From: Sisyra terminalis
Lineage: Eukaryota; Arthropoda; Insecta; Neuroptera; Sisyridae
Assembly (NCBI GenBank): GCA_958496175.1
Contig: OY292275.1
Location: 20,026,001 to 20,090,000, forward strand
Length of the DNA stretch: 64,000 nucleotides
Reading direction: 5' to 3'
Each line of letters opens with the position of its first letter. Position 1 is the first letter of the stretch. The position numbers were made by a program, and so were the translations under genes. The notes below the pieces were generated by a model that saw nothing but the letters and a program-made list of their open reading frames with translations, had not been told where the DNA came from and did not search any database. This document shows positions 37,036 to 49,868 of the stretch, piece by piece.

Positions 37036-37779
37036 GCTAATTAACAATTAAAAAAATCCCATCTCTTCTCTAAACAAACTGTATCCGCAGTTAGCTAAGA
37101 CAAATTGTAAAAGTTTCAGGCCCTTATTTTTGTTATTTTTGTTTTTGGTGCTATCGGAAAGGGTGGTTGCTTTAACATTATGGTTCTTAGTAAAGTGCGT
37201 GTTATTCATTCTTAGGTAAAATTGAATTAGAAATACAAGGTGGGACTTAAAGATTTTCCACATTTCAGAGATTTTTTCATTGTTTATTTCACCGAAGCAA
37301 TTATAAATAATTCCTTGCACTAGTCCTTTCTTTCTTCATTCTAATTGCAACCTGTGCAGTGATTCTACCAAATATGCAAGTTTTTATGCCATACGTCTTA
37401 TTAAATTTGTAAAAACTTCAATGCTATAATGAGAAAACACTGTAGTTAACCAATCAGTTAAAACAACTGTAGTGCTTAAAAATAGCTCCAATAATTATTG
37501 TAATATGCTATGAAAGTTATCACTACCAAGTGTAAAAAGCTTATAATCAGCTGAGTAATATTTAGAATAAATAAGATAAATTAAAGTATTTAAAAAATCA
37601 TTTCTGAAGTTGCAATAAATTAACATTTGGAAAATGAAAAGCATTCTGACAAAAGGGGGTACAATACTTTAATTTTATTTTTTAATTTTTTTACTAAAGT
37701 GCATATGTCGATGTAGTTATAATGCTGATTTTTAGTACTAAACGACACTGATACTACAGTTTTGTTATTTTAACACCTA

Positions 37780-37890
37780 TATTTCTATTTATTTATTTTT
37801 AGTTATGTAGAACTTAAGAGACCTTTATGTAGTTTATTTATTTATTTAATACACATTTATTTAATATTTTATTTATTTATATATAAACAA
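37780..37890. repeat. ATTT-rich low-complexity tract
   Basis: Imperfect runs of ATTT/TTTA units in several blocks. Simple sequence with no further meaning seen. Confidence 0.6.
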
Positions 37891-40145
37891 ATAGACATCA
37901 CAATCACATCAAAATAGTAATATTTTTAATATCAAATTTTTTAGGATTTCCTTTTAATATATATATTTTTTATATTAATTAATATGTTATATAAGTAGTA
38001 ACATTTAAATAAGGTATCACAGCAAGTGGTGTTCTATGGTTGGATAAGGGTGGGATATATTGTATGAGACTGATAGGGAAATGAAGACAGTAACAATTTT
38101 TTTCGTTTTAAATGCCACATCCAGAGACAACAATGAATTCTATCTTCTCTGGTAATTTTATTTTATTTCATTTGTTCATCCATTAAATTATCATTCGTCC
38201 AGAAAAAAGCGCCCTTCAGTAATGGGCGAACAATGTGAAAGGGACGCAAAAAGTGAAACAAAATATTTTGTCGTTTCTATAAATCAAAATAATAAAAGCA
38301 ACAACAATAATAATCATACGAGAACAAAACAATGCTTTCAAGAGAGTCATTTTCTCATACTCTTTTTTGTGTGTAACCTATTTTTTTTCGCATTTCGTGA
38401 TGTTTTTCACCTTCAGAGAAAAAAATATACGTTTAAATCAAAATGAAATAAATTTTCATTATTATTCTTAATGAGGAAGGTGGTAAAAAAGGTCACTTAG
38501 CTTTGAAACAAAGAGCTTTTAAAATATGTGGCAAGGATGAAATTCTTTGCAATCATTTATTATTTTTGATAATTGTTACCTACTTTTTTGTGGTTCCTAA
38601 ATGGAAATTGTATGGAAATGGATTACGTGGAAATAGTTCTAACATTTACACATTTTTCACATCAATTGTTGGTTTCCTACACTAAAACAATTAATTCGAC
38701 ACTTAGATAATTGATTTTTTTTTGCATTATCCAACATTTATTTTGACTAAATATAGTTTTATTATATCGTTTAATCATATGTGCTTAATAGTGAAAAACA
38801 AATAGTTGACTCTTTGATATACGAGTTGGTAAGTATTTGAAATTAAAAAAAATAAATAAATGCTGAGCATGATATTTTTTTGCAATTAAACGTTAAGGAG
38901 AATAAATTAAACTCAAAGTTTTTTTTTCTCCTTTTGAAAGCGATGAAAGTATAAATAATGACGTTACATTGCCATCTTTGGTATTCGTTAAAACATATAT
39001 TAATTTCATTGCTTAAATTATGGTTTGATTGAAGATAAAACTGGTGGTGTTCGTTGATGAAACTACGGAAGTAGTTGGAATTATTCGTTCCATTTTAAGG
39101 AAATGCGACTTTATTCGCGGTAAAATACTCCGCGGTAACTCCAGAGGTCACCTTGCCAATTGATCTTGAATATAAATCTGAAAAAGAGAACCAAATATTA
39201 GAACTGTGCAATTATATATTTTTACCCTAATTCAGATAATAATATGTCTTCACATGTATTTAGATATCCGTCAAGGTGTAAAAGTAAATAGGTATATAGG
39301 GTAATAATTATCATATTAGGAGTCTTAATAAACCAAAGTGTTCACAGAGTATACTTATAAAATTGTTCGAGAAATAAAATAAAAAGAATAAAACATATTT
39401 TCACTAGTAAATAATACCTGAAATTCTCAAATACTCTTGGTTATTAAACATCAAATCACCATGCCATTAGTTATGCAATTACAGAGTGCTTAATAAAGGA
39501 ATTTAGGTGGTAACGATAAAATATTTCACTTTCCAACGATATAACATTATTAGGTTGCAAGTGTGAAACATTAAATTACTTTATAGTTTAATTATGATCA
39601 AATTGTTTGAGTCAGCATGAATGTTTGGACACATGTATGTAATGAATAAGTTGCAATGATGTTGTTCAACCAAACAATCTTAGTTTCCAATACTTTTTAT
39701 GAAAGGTATAATATTAAGTATTAATGATTTTGTGAAAATGTGGTCCATATCGTAGAGTTCCCATTAAGATACTGAAGTAATAAGAAAAATACAACACATT
39801 CAATTACAGTTGAATCTCTAAATATCTACAAGTCGAACTACCTGAATGGCTTCTTGAAAAACTTGAAAAAATTATAACCTAATGGTAAATTCAGTAAATT
39901 GAGTTTGATTAGACAAGATAAATGCCAGTAAAATGAAAACATTTTTACTGCAAACTTTAAATAAGTTAGAAAGCTTTAGTTGGTCTTTGTAACTGAAATG
40001 ATACCATACACCATTAGCTCTATAACTCGAATGGCCTCAACGTAAATTTCGTTTGTTTTTCATCAGGGAACCGGTTTCAAATAATCAAATTAAAATTGCA
40101 ATGAAATATATTATAATTTCTTTGGAAAGATGCGAAAACCTAGAC

Positions 40146-40458
40146 TAGGGGTCGGCCGTTAGTTAAGTGAGAAGAGGCAAATTGCCATGGAAACAGGATA
40201 AAAAGGAACCAGAGAGCCGCATAAATGTTATTTGCATATTATGTAGAAGTTGTAGATTCTTAGAGAAAAAAGTTAAAGTTGTTTTATTTAAAAATTCAAC
40301 TAGAACGGTGCTATGCGTCTCTTTTAATAGTTTTATTATAAACGGCAAATAACTACTTGTTTTTAATTGAATAGATGAAGTTAAAGTTTGTCCAAAAAGC
40401 CGCAGATGTCTAGACAAAGAATCGCATGCGGCTCGTGAGCCGCTGTTGTCGATTCCTG
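40146..40458. mobile_element. hAT MITE with perfect 8-bp target-site duplication
   Basis: 313 bp. Ends TAGGGGTCGGCC and, reversed, CAGGAATCGACA are typical hAT termini. ACCTAGAC occurs on both sides (40138-40145 and 40459-40466), an exact 8-bp duplication. Subterminal GAGAGCCGCA and GCATGCGGCTCGTGAGCCGC motifs are also seen. Overlapping ORFs on both strands carry no transposase motifs. Confidence 0.85.
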
Positions 40459-40776
40459 ACCTAGACGAAGATATACTTTCTTTCCAAGCAAAAAATAATA
40501 ACTTTATTTATATATGTTAAAACACAGGATATTTGAACACAAAAGGAAAAGGCGATCAAATATTTCCAAAAAATGTATAATTTATGGTAAAAAATAAATA
40601 GTTAAAATATGCAATTCGATATTGTGAGATTTGGGAGTTTAGGATTTTTCAAAAGAATAATGAGCCGATTCAGTACTATTTAAAAATAGTTTGTATGCGT
40701 TATCGTCAATGCTTGAAAAATGTAATAGGTAAACTACATAGTAATAAGGTAGTGTTAGTTAAGTTATGCATTATAT

Positions 40777-41006
40777 CAGTGGTTCCCAAAGTTAACCGAG
40801 GTTCGATCCATCCAATCAAAATTTCCAATCTTGGGACCCACTTCTTAGCTGTCTTAGAGAAAAGGGAGTATAAATATGGGTAATGCTATGGGAAATATAC
40901 AATTTATCACATTATTTATTTTTTTAATTCATGTCTTATACAGTGAAAAATCATCCATTAGGGTTCACTCAAAATCCACTCGTGACCCATAGTTTAGGAA
41001 ATACAG
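40777..41006. mobile_element. hAT MITE with perfect 8-bp target-site duplication
   Basis: 230 bp. Left end CAGTGGTTCCCAAAG and, reversed, right end CTGTATTTCCTAAAC. CATTATAT flanks both sides (40769-40776 and 41007-41014). Non-coding. Confidence 0.82.
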
Positions 41007-41079
41007 CATTATATGCAACAAATATTATGCCTGTAACTTATCACATAGCAGTTACGGGACGATCCAATACTATTTGATG

Positions 41080-41120
41080 ACCTCTGATGATGATTACTTG
41101 GCAACCGAAGTACGTATTTG
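41080..41120 (+). ncRNA. Hammerhead-like motif, second family, plus-strand copy
   Basis: CTGATGA (41084-41090), one extra base, helix II GATTAC/GCAACC with TTG loop (partly decayed), GAAG (41107-41110) and TACGTA. It aligns with the copy on the minus strand at 10141-10185, including outer flanks CAGTTACGG and GATCCAA. The GAAA core has changed to GAAG, so it is probably inactive. Confidence 0.4.
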
Positions 41121-44100
41121 AGCAATACGTTAAAATACTTTTGTTTATAGTTTCATTTTGTTAATTTTTTTGCATAAGTAAGATCACAATATATTTAATG
41201 TTATAGTTTAAACAATATAACTGTTCGAAATTTGAGGAAAAGAACTAGTTTGAAAATATATATGTATAGTTTGTGGATTCGATTGCGTACAAAAAATAAT
41301 TTGTATTTAGAATGAAAAGTTTTATGGTGACTTTGTACGACTTCCCGTCATTCTACTTAAGTCGTATAAAAAAATTATGGTATAAAATGTATAAACTCAC
41401 TTAATGGCATAATGGTCATGATAAACGCTTTTAAACCAGTGTGCCTGAATTTCCCTTATTACGGGGAATTTTTATATCAAATTTTTACAACTGTCCAAAA
41501 TGTCTAATAAAACTTAAAAAGTCGTAAAAGATCAAGGCAGATATAGAGCGACTATACCTAGACAAAACTTAAAAAAAGTTAATTAAGAAAGAGTGATTCA
41601 ATTTTTTTGCTAACTATAAAGTAAAACGGATTATTTTTCGATTGTTTGAAATTGAAAAGAATTAAACATCATGAAGAAGTTAATATATATCATATGATAA
41701 CTAGTAAGTGTGTTTATTAACGTTTAAGTATTGTTTAATTGTTCCATACAAACATATTTTTTGAACAGTAATAATATTTCTTTGGTATAGTGAGCAATTT
41801 TCTTTTTTTTTGATTATTCAACATAGTCATATAAAACATTGGCTATAGTAATTATGTAGTTCAATTAATAAAGGTAAAAATAAAACACTGTCCTTAAAGA
41901 AAATTTAATAAATTTATACACGTAAATCTAATAATAAATTTGTTGTAAAAAGTATAAATAAATACGTTATACAAATAGCTTGTAAATTCACTTACTATGC
42001 TCGGATATTAAGTAGATTTTGAAAAATGTCTATTGAAGGTACATTGTACACCTATATTGCCAAGAAATATGCTAACATGGTGGGTAAACATGAACCAAAT
42101 TTATTATAAAATGTACATTAACCGCGACAACTATTATCCCAACAAAGTATTCACACTGTACATAAGCATGTGGTCATAATTTAATAGTTACACAATTTGG
42201 ATTATTATTTTTCATATATGGAATAACTGAAAATTTTTAAAATGTTAATATCTAAACTTAAACAGAATATAGAGACGTACGAATATAACAAAAATATAAA
42301 ATATTATGCAGTAATTTAAATACTTGAATAATTTGTAAATATTTGATATGCAAAATCTTAGTAAAATTATAATTTCAAAGAAGATTTTTTTAGTTATGTT
42401 ATTTTTAAAAGAATTCATACAACACTTGCTTAGTGTTTAAGAAGTATTGAAACTTTGAAATATTCTTTTACCGAATTTTCTTTTTTCTTGACGTAAGTGA
42501 CACAATTAATTGAACGTTGGAAATACAAACAGTTGACTTATTATGTGCACAAGACCCATAAGACTACGTTTTAGTCTATTTCAATTGAAATTATGTTATT
42601 TTCAATACCAGAACGCCTCTGGGAACTGATGTAATAGCTGAATCCTAAACAAGAGTACTATAAAACATTTGCCAAGAATAAAGTGAAACTGAAAAAACGG
42701 TCTTCAATATACATGAAAAATGAAAGGAAACGCTCTTATTTTATTTCACAAATCCAAAATTTTCATTTAATGAGGAATTCCCAGATTTTCTGGGGTAGAG
42801 GTTTTTCCTCTGGGTATCAGCATCCATACCCTTAAAAAAAACTTCGGAGCCGAAGTAAAAATTCTTAAAAATTGACTCCAACTTCTATAAATTGATAAAA
42901 AAAAGATACTCTCAAGCAGCTTTGCATACATAACCAGTTCATAATTTATAAAGAAAAGTAACTTTCCATAGATGAGATTTCTTTCCAAGAAATGCCGCTG
43001 AGAAAAGCAGCTGCAGCTAATTTGAAAAGCAGTAGGCAAGACTATACACGTTATCATTGCAAAAGGAAATGTCTCACAAAAGATGCAGATGTAAAAGTAA
43101 AGGAATCTTCTGCAATTCAAAGCGTCATAATAGTTTAAGTTGTTAATCACATAATTCCGTAATTTTTATAATGTTATTATTTTCATTTCTCACTTAGAAT
43201 GTACTGTGGGGTTTAAATTTTAAATAAATTTTTAGTTACTTCTCTCAGAAAGGGAGGCGAAAAAATTACGCAACCCTTGTAACGTTTTATAGCGACTGAA
43301 TTACGAAGACGAAAATATAATTCTCCTATATGTTCAACAATCACCATTAGTGGATAGTGAATGTCGACTTTTATCGGTGCAAATCAGTAATAAGGATGTT
43401 TAGCAAATACTTCGAACATATACCGAGTGACTATATGGATGTTGACATTCACCGGTGAATTATTCCATTTAAAACTTATTTTCTGAACTTGTGCTAATAA
43501 ATTGTTGTTTAATAATTAAAATTAGACACATTTTATATATTAGACAATATCAATAAGGCATAAATAATATATATGTCAAAAGAATAAAAATTCCGAATAT
43601 TGTTGCTTCCATTAAGTGAAAGATAAAAAATGTTGTGATATAAAAAAAAAACTACCGCAAGAAATGAACGTGACACATATTGTATACCACATTTCGATTG
43701 GAAAAGATAAAATCTATAATGGTTAGGGAAAAAAATAAAAAGAAGAAAACAAAGTTTTTTTATCTAGCCTGCAATGATACAAACATTTTCCTAATTTTTT
43801 TCTTCTTTTTTTCACAAAACAAGAATGGAGACTATTAAGAAAAATAGTTGTTCATGTTTTATGAGTTTTATTTTATATAACTAAAATTTAATAGGGAATA
43901 ATTTATTAACAATGAAAACAATTTTTATATCTCTTAATTGGCCATCATTTCTAAATTACATATTTTTTTGAAGTAAAGGAACTTAAAACTAAGTGAAAAT
44001 TAGATATATAACAACAATTAAGAGCTAAAAAAAATATTCATAAAATTCTTAATTTTTATGTACCTACCAGCTATATCTCATTTTGATCGCTATGTTCATC

Positions 44101-45929
44101 AGAATATTGTATAAATATATTTATAACAATAGAATGTTAAAGTACATATTGCATTGGATAAAGAAATAATCAAAAAATGATTATTCGTTTTGAAAATTGC
44201 ATCCAAAGCTATTAAATATTTCGTAAAGCTTTCTCTCTTTTCTTCTCTAATAAAACAATGCAGTTAAGTTCATTTCACATTTCACCCTCCTTATAAAGTA
44301 AAATGTTCACTTGGAAGATCTCCAAATTCTTTATGCAACCTCAAAATTTGAGTTAACCAAGAATAAATTATAGTTTAACCTCCATAACCTATCTAACCCA
44401 AATCCTAACAAATTCTATATTATTTTCTAAGTATATAATGTACAAAATATGATGCAGAATAAAGGCATCACCACAAAACTATTTGATATAATGAAAGAAA
44501 CAAATTAAATTAGCATTATATGATATTAACAATTTTATTTTATTTTATCGTTGAGCTTTAACGGGGAAATGAGCTCATTTTAGATATGTCGTCAAGGAAA
44601 CAAACTTTAAAAAACAAATTACAAGAACAAAACAAATGAAGATAATGTTATAAGTGCGAGCTTTAAAGCGTTTTAGGAATAATTTACAAACGAAAAATCT
44701 TGAATGGTAAACTTTAAGCTCGTAATGGTTATTTATGATGAATTTTATGTCTATTTGTGTGCTTCTCTTTCGCAGTAGATGAGCATTTAAATTACGACTT
44801 TTTCCACTCTGGATAAATGTATATTTCGTTTTTGGTGAAAATAAATAAGACAATTGGGAGTGACTAGAAATTCGACGATGAAGAGTCATAAGGGGCTGAT
44901 TGGAATTTATTTCTTTGAAAGAGGCACATCAAAAGGGGCGAAGATGCGTGAAATAAAATTTTACAAGATAAAAATCTGTTTTCAGTAATGATAGAATTAC
45001 AAAAGGAGAGTATTATGATGGCAGCGTTTTTGCAAACTGGCAAAAAATATTCTGATACATTCAGAGATGCTTTGCTATACTCCCCGGCGTTCATGTCGAC
45101 AAAATCCATTAGTCTCGAAAAAGAAATTTGTGATACAAATATTTATTCGAAGGTTATTCGATGACAATAGAAGAAAATAATATAAAATTTGAGAATGTCA
45201 ACTATTTTTCCATAAGTATATAGTTATGAGATTCTTCAATTTTTATTTTTTTATATTCTTTCTTTCGTAGTTCGTAATAAGAACTATAAAAGTTTACTGA
45301 AGTTTAAACTAAAGTTTATTTTGTTTGAAAAAAAACCTTTACAAGTAGGGTTTTCATTATAGTAACGCAATGTTTTACTAGTTATTAATGCTTTTTAAAG
45401 GATTTATGTTGTTTGAAAATAGCGCATCAACCGTCGATTACCCGAGGGGTGGATGGATGATGTTTTTATTGGTTGATAAGAATCGATACACCAATAATAA
45501 AAGTTCTCCATCTTTTTGTTAAATATTTAAGTCGTTAGGAAGTATTTCTTTGGAATATATTGATAAAGACAATAAAACTTTATATTTTCTGAATCTTTCC
45601 GAGAATTAATAATTGAGATGAGAAGTTCATTATTTTGGCAATTTTATTGAAACTTTTTGGTAAAGCTTTGGTGGGATATAAATATGAGCAAATGCATTCG
45701 CAAAGGCATTTCTATTTTGAATATGCCAGGACAAGTTTAGTTTCAAAATAAACTAGTAAATTAAGTACTGCGCTCTCAGAAGGAAACAAAAAAAAAAATG
45801 TTAAAACAAATGATAGACGAATAATTTTAACAGTATTTAAATATAAATATATATAAATATATAGTATTTAAATCAATTAGTCGTCACAAATATTTGTGAA
45901 AAACTCATAGTGTTATGAATATTTCAAAG

Positions 45930-45970
45930 TTGCCTGACGAAGTCGGAATTACACTGACGAAACGTTGTAA
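45930..45970 (+). ncRNA. Hammerhead-like motif, fourth repeat family
   Basis: Stem I TTGC (45930-45933) with GTAA (45967-45970); core CTGACGA (45934-45940); one extra A; helix II GTCGG/CTGAC with an AATTACA loop (5 pairs, one G-U); core GAAA (45959-45962); CGTT, giving GTT before the predicted cleavage point. All nominally invariant hammerhead bases are present apart from the extra A, and this is the best preserved of the motifs. Confidence 0.55.
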
Positions 45971-46180
45971 ATTGAAATAAATAAAAGAAAACATTAATAA
46001 ATTTTGTCTATTACATCCTAACTTATTTTTTTATTTTATTGTATATTAATTTAGCCCGGAAACAATGGAGATTTGAGAATTATGAAATTTTCTATCTTTT
46101 AGAGCTGGTATTTTCACTGATGGCTTAATAGACCATATACTTAAGGTAGCTATTTGTTAAATAAATTTTATCTGTAAGAT

Positions 46181-46260
46181 CAGTGTTTCTTAAAATTTTT
46201 CATACCACGGCCCCCTACATTAGAAAATAAATTCAAAGCTCCTCTCCTAAAAATTTTTAG
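46181..46260. mobile_element. Lone hAT-like terminus
   Basis: CAGTGTTTCTTAAAATTTTT followed by CCACGGCCCCC resembles the MITE end at 23225 (CAATGTTTCTTAAC). No matching right end is seen in the next kilobase, so this is a truncated fragment. Confidence 0.35.
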
Positions 46261-46864
46261 ACTTTGATGTACAAATAGATAGCTTACGATTCCTATTAAT
46301 TGGCTAATATCGCCTTATTATCGATGGTGAAATCGATATGAAGATTCAATACATAAATTTATTCTTTACCTTTTCAACGCAATTTATCAAAATCATCGAG
46401 GTTTTTAAAACCTTTTGTTTAAAAATTTACATTTTCTGCTTTTTAGTTTTTTAATATATTTTTAATATAAATTAGTCAATCATTGTCTCAAATTTGAACT
46501 AACTGACTTTTTGTCATTTAATTCAACTGTCATTTCGATTTTCATTAAATTGTCTCACTTTTACATGCGCCTTTTTTCAAAGTGAAATATTTAATTAAAG
46601 TAGAAATACTTGTTGATTATTAAAATTTTACGACGGATCCAAGCGTTGTCATTGAGAGTAAGTAGGTGTGTTAAAATTCAGCACGATAAAGTGTTGGGAA
46701 GTAGGTGAAAAATGAGATTATAAGTTCCGTACCTTACGAATTAACAACAAAATGAGTTAAAAGAAACAAAGTAAAAACTTGTATTTTGGCAGGAAAATGG
46801 ATTTTAATTTTAATGAGCAAATGAGAGTCTGAAAACGATGCGTCTATGGGCCTTTTGTGACGTC

Positions 46865-48335
46865 ATATTACGCAGCTGTATGGGTATTGAAACCGAGATA
46901 TAAACAAATTATTGAGTGATTACCCTAGAAATAGTAATAATTTATTCAATTTGACATTTTTGACACTTTTTACAATTTCTCGCCACTAAAAACATTTTTA
47001 ATTTTTTTTCCTAAGAAATAGAGATTGAGTAGATTGTAACTAGTTTAAATCATTAACAAAAAAATCTTAAAATTTTTAAAATTTAAACCAAAACACATGA
47101 GCTACTGTTTATTGAATGTAGCTTATGTAGCTTTAATTTAATTCTGTTTCTCAAATAAATAAGTATAATTCAACTATACATAAGTGACTATACAAGAGCG
47201 TAGATTTTGTGCGAAATAATTAATGAAACAATATTAAAATTACACGCAGAGTATAAAACAAAGGGGCTCTCTGACAACTTAAATTGCTTTGAAACATTTG
47301 AACCAAATAAACTTTTCCAATCAATAGATCTAATACACATGATCTGAAAATAACTTAAAATGTTTTTAAAACGTTCTTAATTAATATCAAAACATTATGT
47401 AACTATTGATTTTTGACTTTACTTGATAAAATTTAAGAAATATTCATTTCAAAATGCAAAAATAAAATAGACTCAAAGTGCCTACATTGAGCTTTAATTA
47501 TCCCGGCATAAAAACGACGTCACAATACGAAGCTTTAAAATCCCATGAACATTTTACCATAATAATTGTAGTTAAAAGCAAAAGTAAAGTTTATTAAAAT
47601 CGTTTAAAACAAATTTTTAAATTTCTTTATAATTAAAATGTTTAAACGGTTTTAATAACCTTTACCATTGCTTTTAACTACATTTATCATAGTAAAACGT
47701 CCATGGAATTTTAAAGTTTTGTATTGTGACGTCGTTTTAATGCCGGGTTAATAAAAGCTCAATTTAAGCACTTTGAATCTAGTTTTTGCATTTTGAAATT
47801 AATATTTTTTAAATTTTATCAAGTTAACTTAAAAATTAACAGTTTCATTATGTTGTGATATTAATCACATATATTAACTAAGAACGTTTTTCAAACATTT
47901 AAAATGATTTTCAGATCATGTGCATTTGATCTATTGATTGGAAAAGTTTATTAGGTTCGAATGTTTCAAAGCAGTTTAAGTTGTCTGGGAGCACCTTTGT
48001 TGTATACTTTGCGTTTGATTTTTATATTTTTTCATTAATTATTATGCACAAAATCTACGCTCTTGTACAGCAAATTATGTATAGTTGAATTACATTTGAG
48101 AAAAGGAATTTAAGCCGTTTAAGCCATTCAGTAGGCAATAACTCATGTGTTTTGATTTGTTATTTTATTGTAAAAATCAGATGATTTTTGAAACATTTTT
48201 GAAACAATAATATTCAAGCTTAGATTTTAAATAAGTTTTTTAAATTTGTTTTCAATTTTTGCGTTTGTCTATTAATTAAGTTTACATATATTCATAATCA
48301 TATCCAATATTCCATCCAGCTGTGCGCCGTACTAA
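46865..48335. repeat. Giant imperfect inverted repeat (about 1.4 kb)
   Basis: Two arms of about 520-700 bp face each other around 47625. From 47090 outward to the centre the left arm aligns with the reverse complement of 47630-48155 at roughly 85 percent by eye. Landmarks: AAAACACATGAG, CAAGAGCGTAGATTTTGTGC, AAACTTTTCCAATCAATAGA, AAAACGACGTCACAATAC. Outside this, a weaker match (GCAGCTGTATGG with CCATCCAGCTGTGC) extends the arms. No coding capacity. It could be a fold-back transposon or a long hairpin RNA locus. Confidence 0.8.
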
Positions 48336-48510
48336 TTGCAAGAAAGTTTAGGAAAATGTCATGCAGCATGATGAACGGAACGTCAAGATTGACTGAAATT
48401 TACATGACATATTTTATTGACAGCTCTTATGACTGCTAGAATGGAAAAGTTGTTTTGATGGCAAAATTACAAAAAAATTGATTTGTACTCAGCGATTTTA
48501 ATCGTATTAC

Positions 48511-48529
48511 AAAAAAAAAAAAAAAAAAA
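48511..48529 (+). repeat. Poly-A run
   Basis: Nineteen uninterrupted A residues. No retroposon sequence is recognised immediately upstream. Confidence 0.7.
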
Positions 48530-49823
48530 CGCGGGTGAGTCAAAAAGCTATTACTCGTAATTGAGGCAGTTACGGAAAACGATTTTCGATCGATTGGCAT
48601 TGTAAAAAACGTAAAATTAATATGGACCTTGACTTTCAAATAAAAAATGATATAAACTAACATTTCACAAATCATTTGTCGGCGAGTTATTTAAATCAAA
48701 AAGAAAAATTGAGTAAATCAATATACGTTTGGAATTTTCTCTATAACACTAACTAAATTACCGACGATAATTCAATTTCGATCTAGAATCTAGACAGTTT
48801 CGATTTTCTTACCAAATGGTTATAGAAAGCGTAAACGACAAACTCTTGCAGCACTTTAATTTGACAGCTAAAATAATTATATTGCTAATAGAATCGTCTC
48901 GTTTCTAAGTGTAATACGACGTAATAGATAACGGAATCTTCACAATAATTTCAGGTGTATGTCTGACCCCAATTTCATCTAAAAGGATTCCATTTCAAAT
49001 ATATATTTTTAATACAAATGATAGAAATTTGAATTAAGTTTTTCACTCCACCGTTTTCATTCATGTAATAACCAATTATATGTTTCCTCTTACTGTATTG
49101 TTATGCAAACGTACTAATGCGAGGTTTTAAATTGATCGCATTTTTAATGGTACATGCGACTTTAAACCTTGACTGATCGCATTTTGCTATTGTTAAAAAT
49201 GTAAAATGATTTTAATTTGCTAAAATTGGTTTTTGTGCACAATGAAAAGTCAACAAGGTCGCAGGGGGAAATATCAACACGGAAAACCAAGGAAATTGTT
49301 GAAACTAGCGACGATCGTTAAGTTTATATGCGAGACGTTTCGTTCGCGATAACGATTTGTCAAGATGGCACATCATTTACTAAGTCTTTTATTGAAAATC
49401 AGGTCATTTAAAGAGTAATTTTCACCAGATTTTTTTAAGAAAAACAAATTGGAGACCAATCTATTTTTGTTCTTATTTATTTTATGGCTTTTCTTTTGTA
49501 TTCGTTATCGCTTGAATAAACGATGCTCTTTTTCAATTGAAGGAATAAGAAAATACAAACGGGTGGTGTGTCCGCAGGGAAAATAACATAACTAAAAACA
49601 AAAGGCAACGAATAATACTTGTAAAGTGATACGGAATCATGGATCTAGGATGCGAATGTAGAAATACAAGAACCGAAGCAGGTTTGGGAAGAATGAAATA
49701 ACGGGAAACAGAATAGGAAAATAACATTTTCCCTTGCATTCACAAAGCAATGGACAGAAAGAAAATTACTTTTTAATGTTGCGAAAGTAAAATAAATTGA
49801 AAATGTAAAAATACTAACAGAGA

Positions 49824-49830
<7 letters not shown>

Positions 49831-49866
<36 letters not shown>
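49831..49866. repeat. (TA)n microsatellite
   Basis: About 18 uninterrupted TA units. Confidence 0.95.

Positions 49867-49868
<2 letters not shown>

Larger units (their letters stand above)
35834..40145. other. Intergenic, no gene seen
   Basis: AT-rich sequence downstream of the P450. Contains the SINE at 36889-37035 and an ATTT-rich low-complexity run. ORFs at 37048-37320, 38222-38446 and 38503-38685 show no family features. Confidence 0.5.
41131..46864. other. Intergenic, no gene seen
   Basis: AT-rich throughout. ORFs at 42767-43150, 44575-44889 and 44864-45109 (minus) are open but have no recognisable domain or start context. Contains the hammerhead-like repeat at 45930 and a lone hAT-like terminus at 46181. 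Confidence 0.45.

Noticed and set aside
40030..40080. Minus-strand CTGATGA followed by GAAA
   Set aside because: The bases between them do not pair and no stem I is found.
40163..40417. ORFs on both strands within the 40.1 kb hAT MITE
   Set aside because: The element has TIRs and duplication at MITE size; the frames contain no transposase motif and arise by chance.
42767..43150. 127-codon minus-strand ORF
   Set aside because: Longest unassigned ORF in the region, but F/I/L-rich with no domain, promoter, splice or family feature. Consistent with chance in AT-rich DNA.
44060..44110. Minus-strand CTGATGA with flanking ATATT/GATAT pairing as a fifth hammerhead-like motif
   Set aside because: No helix II can be formed and the GAAA strand reads AAAA.
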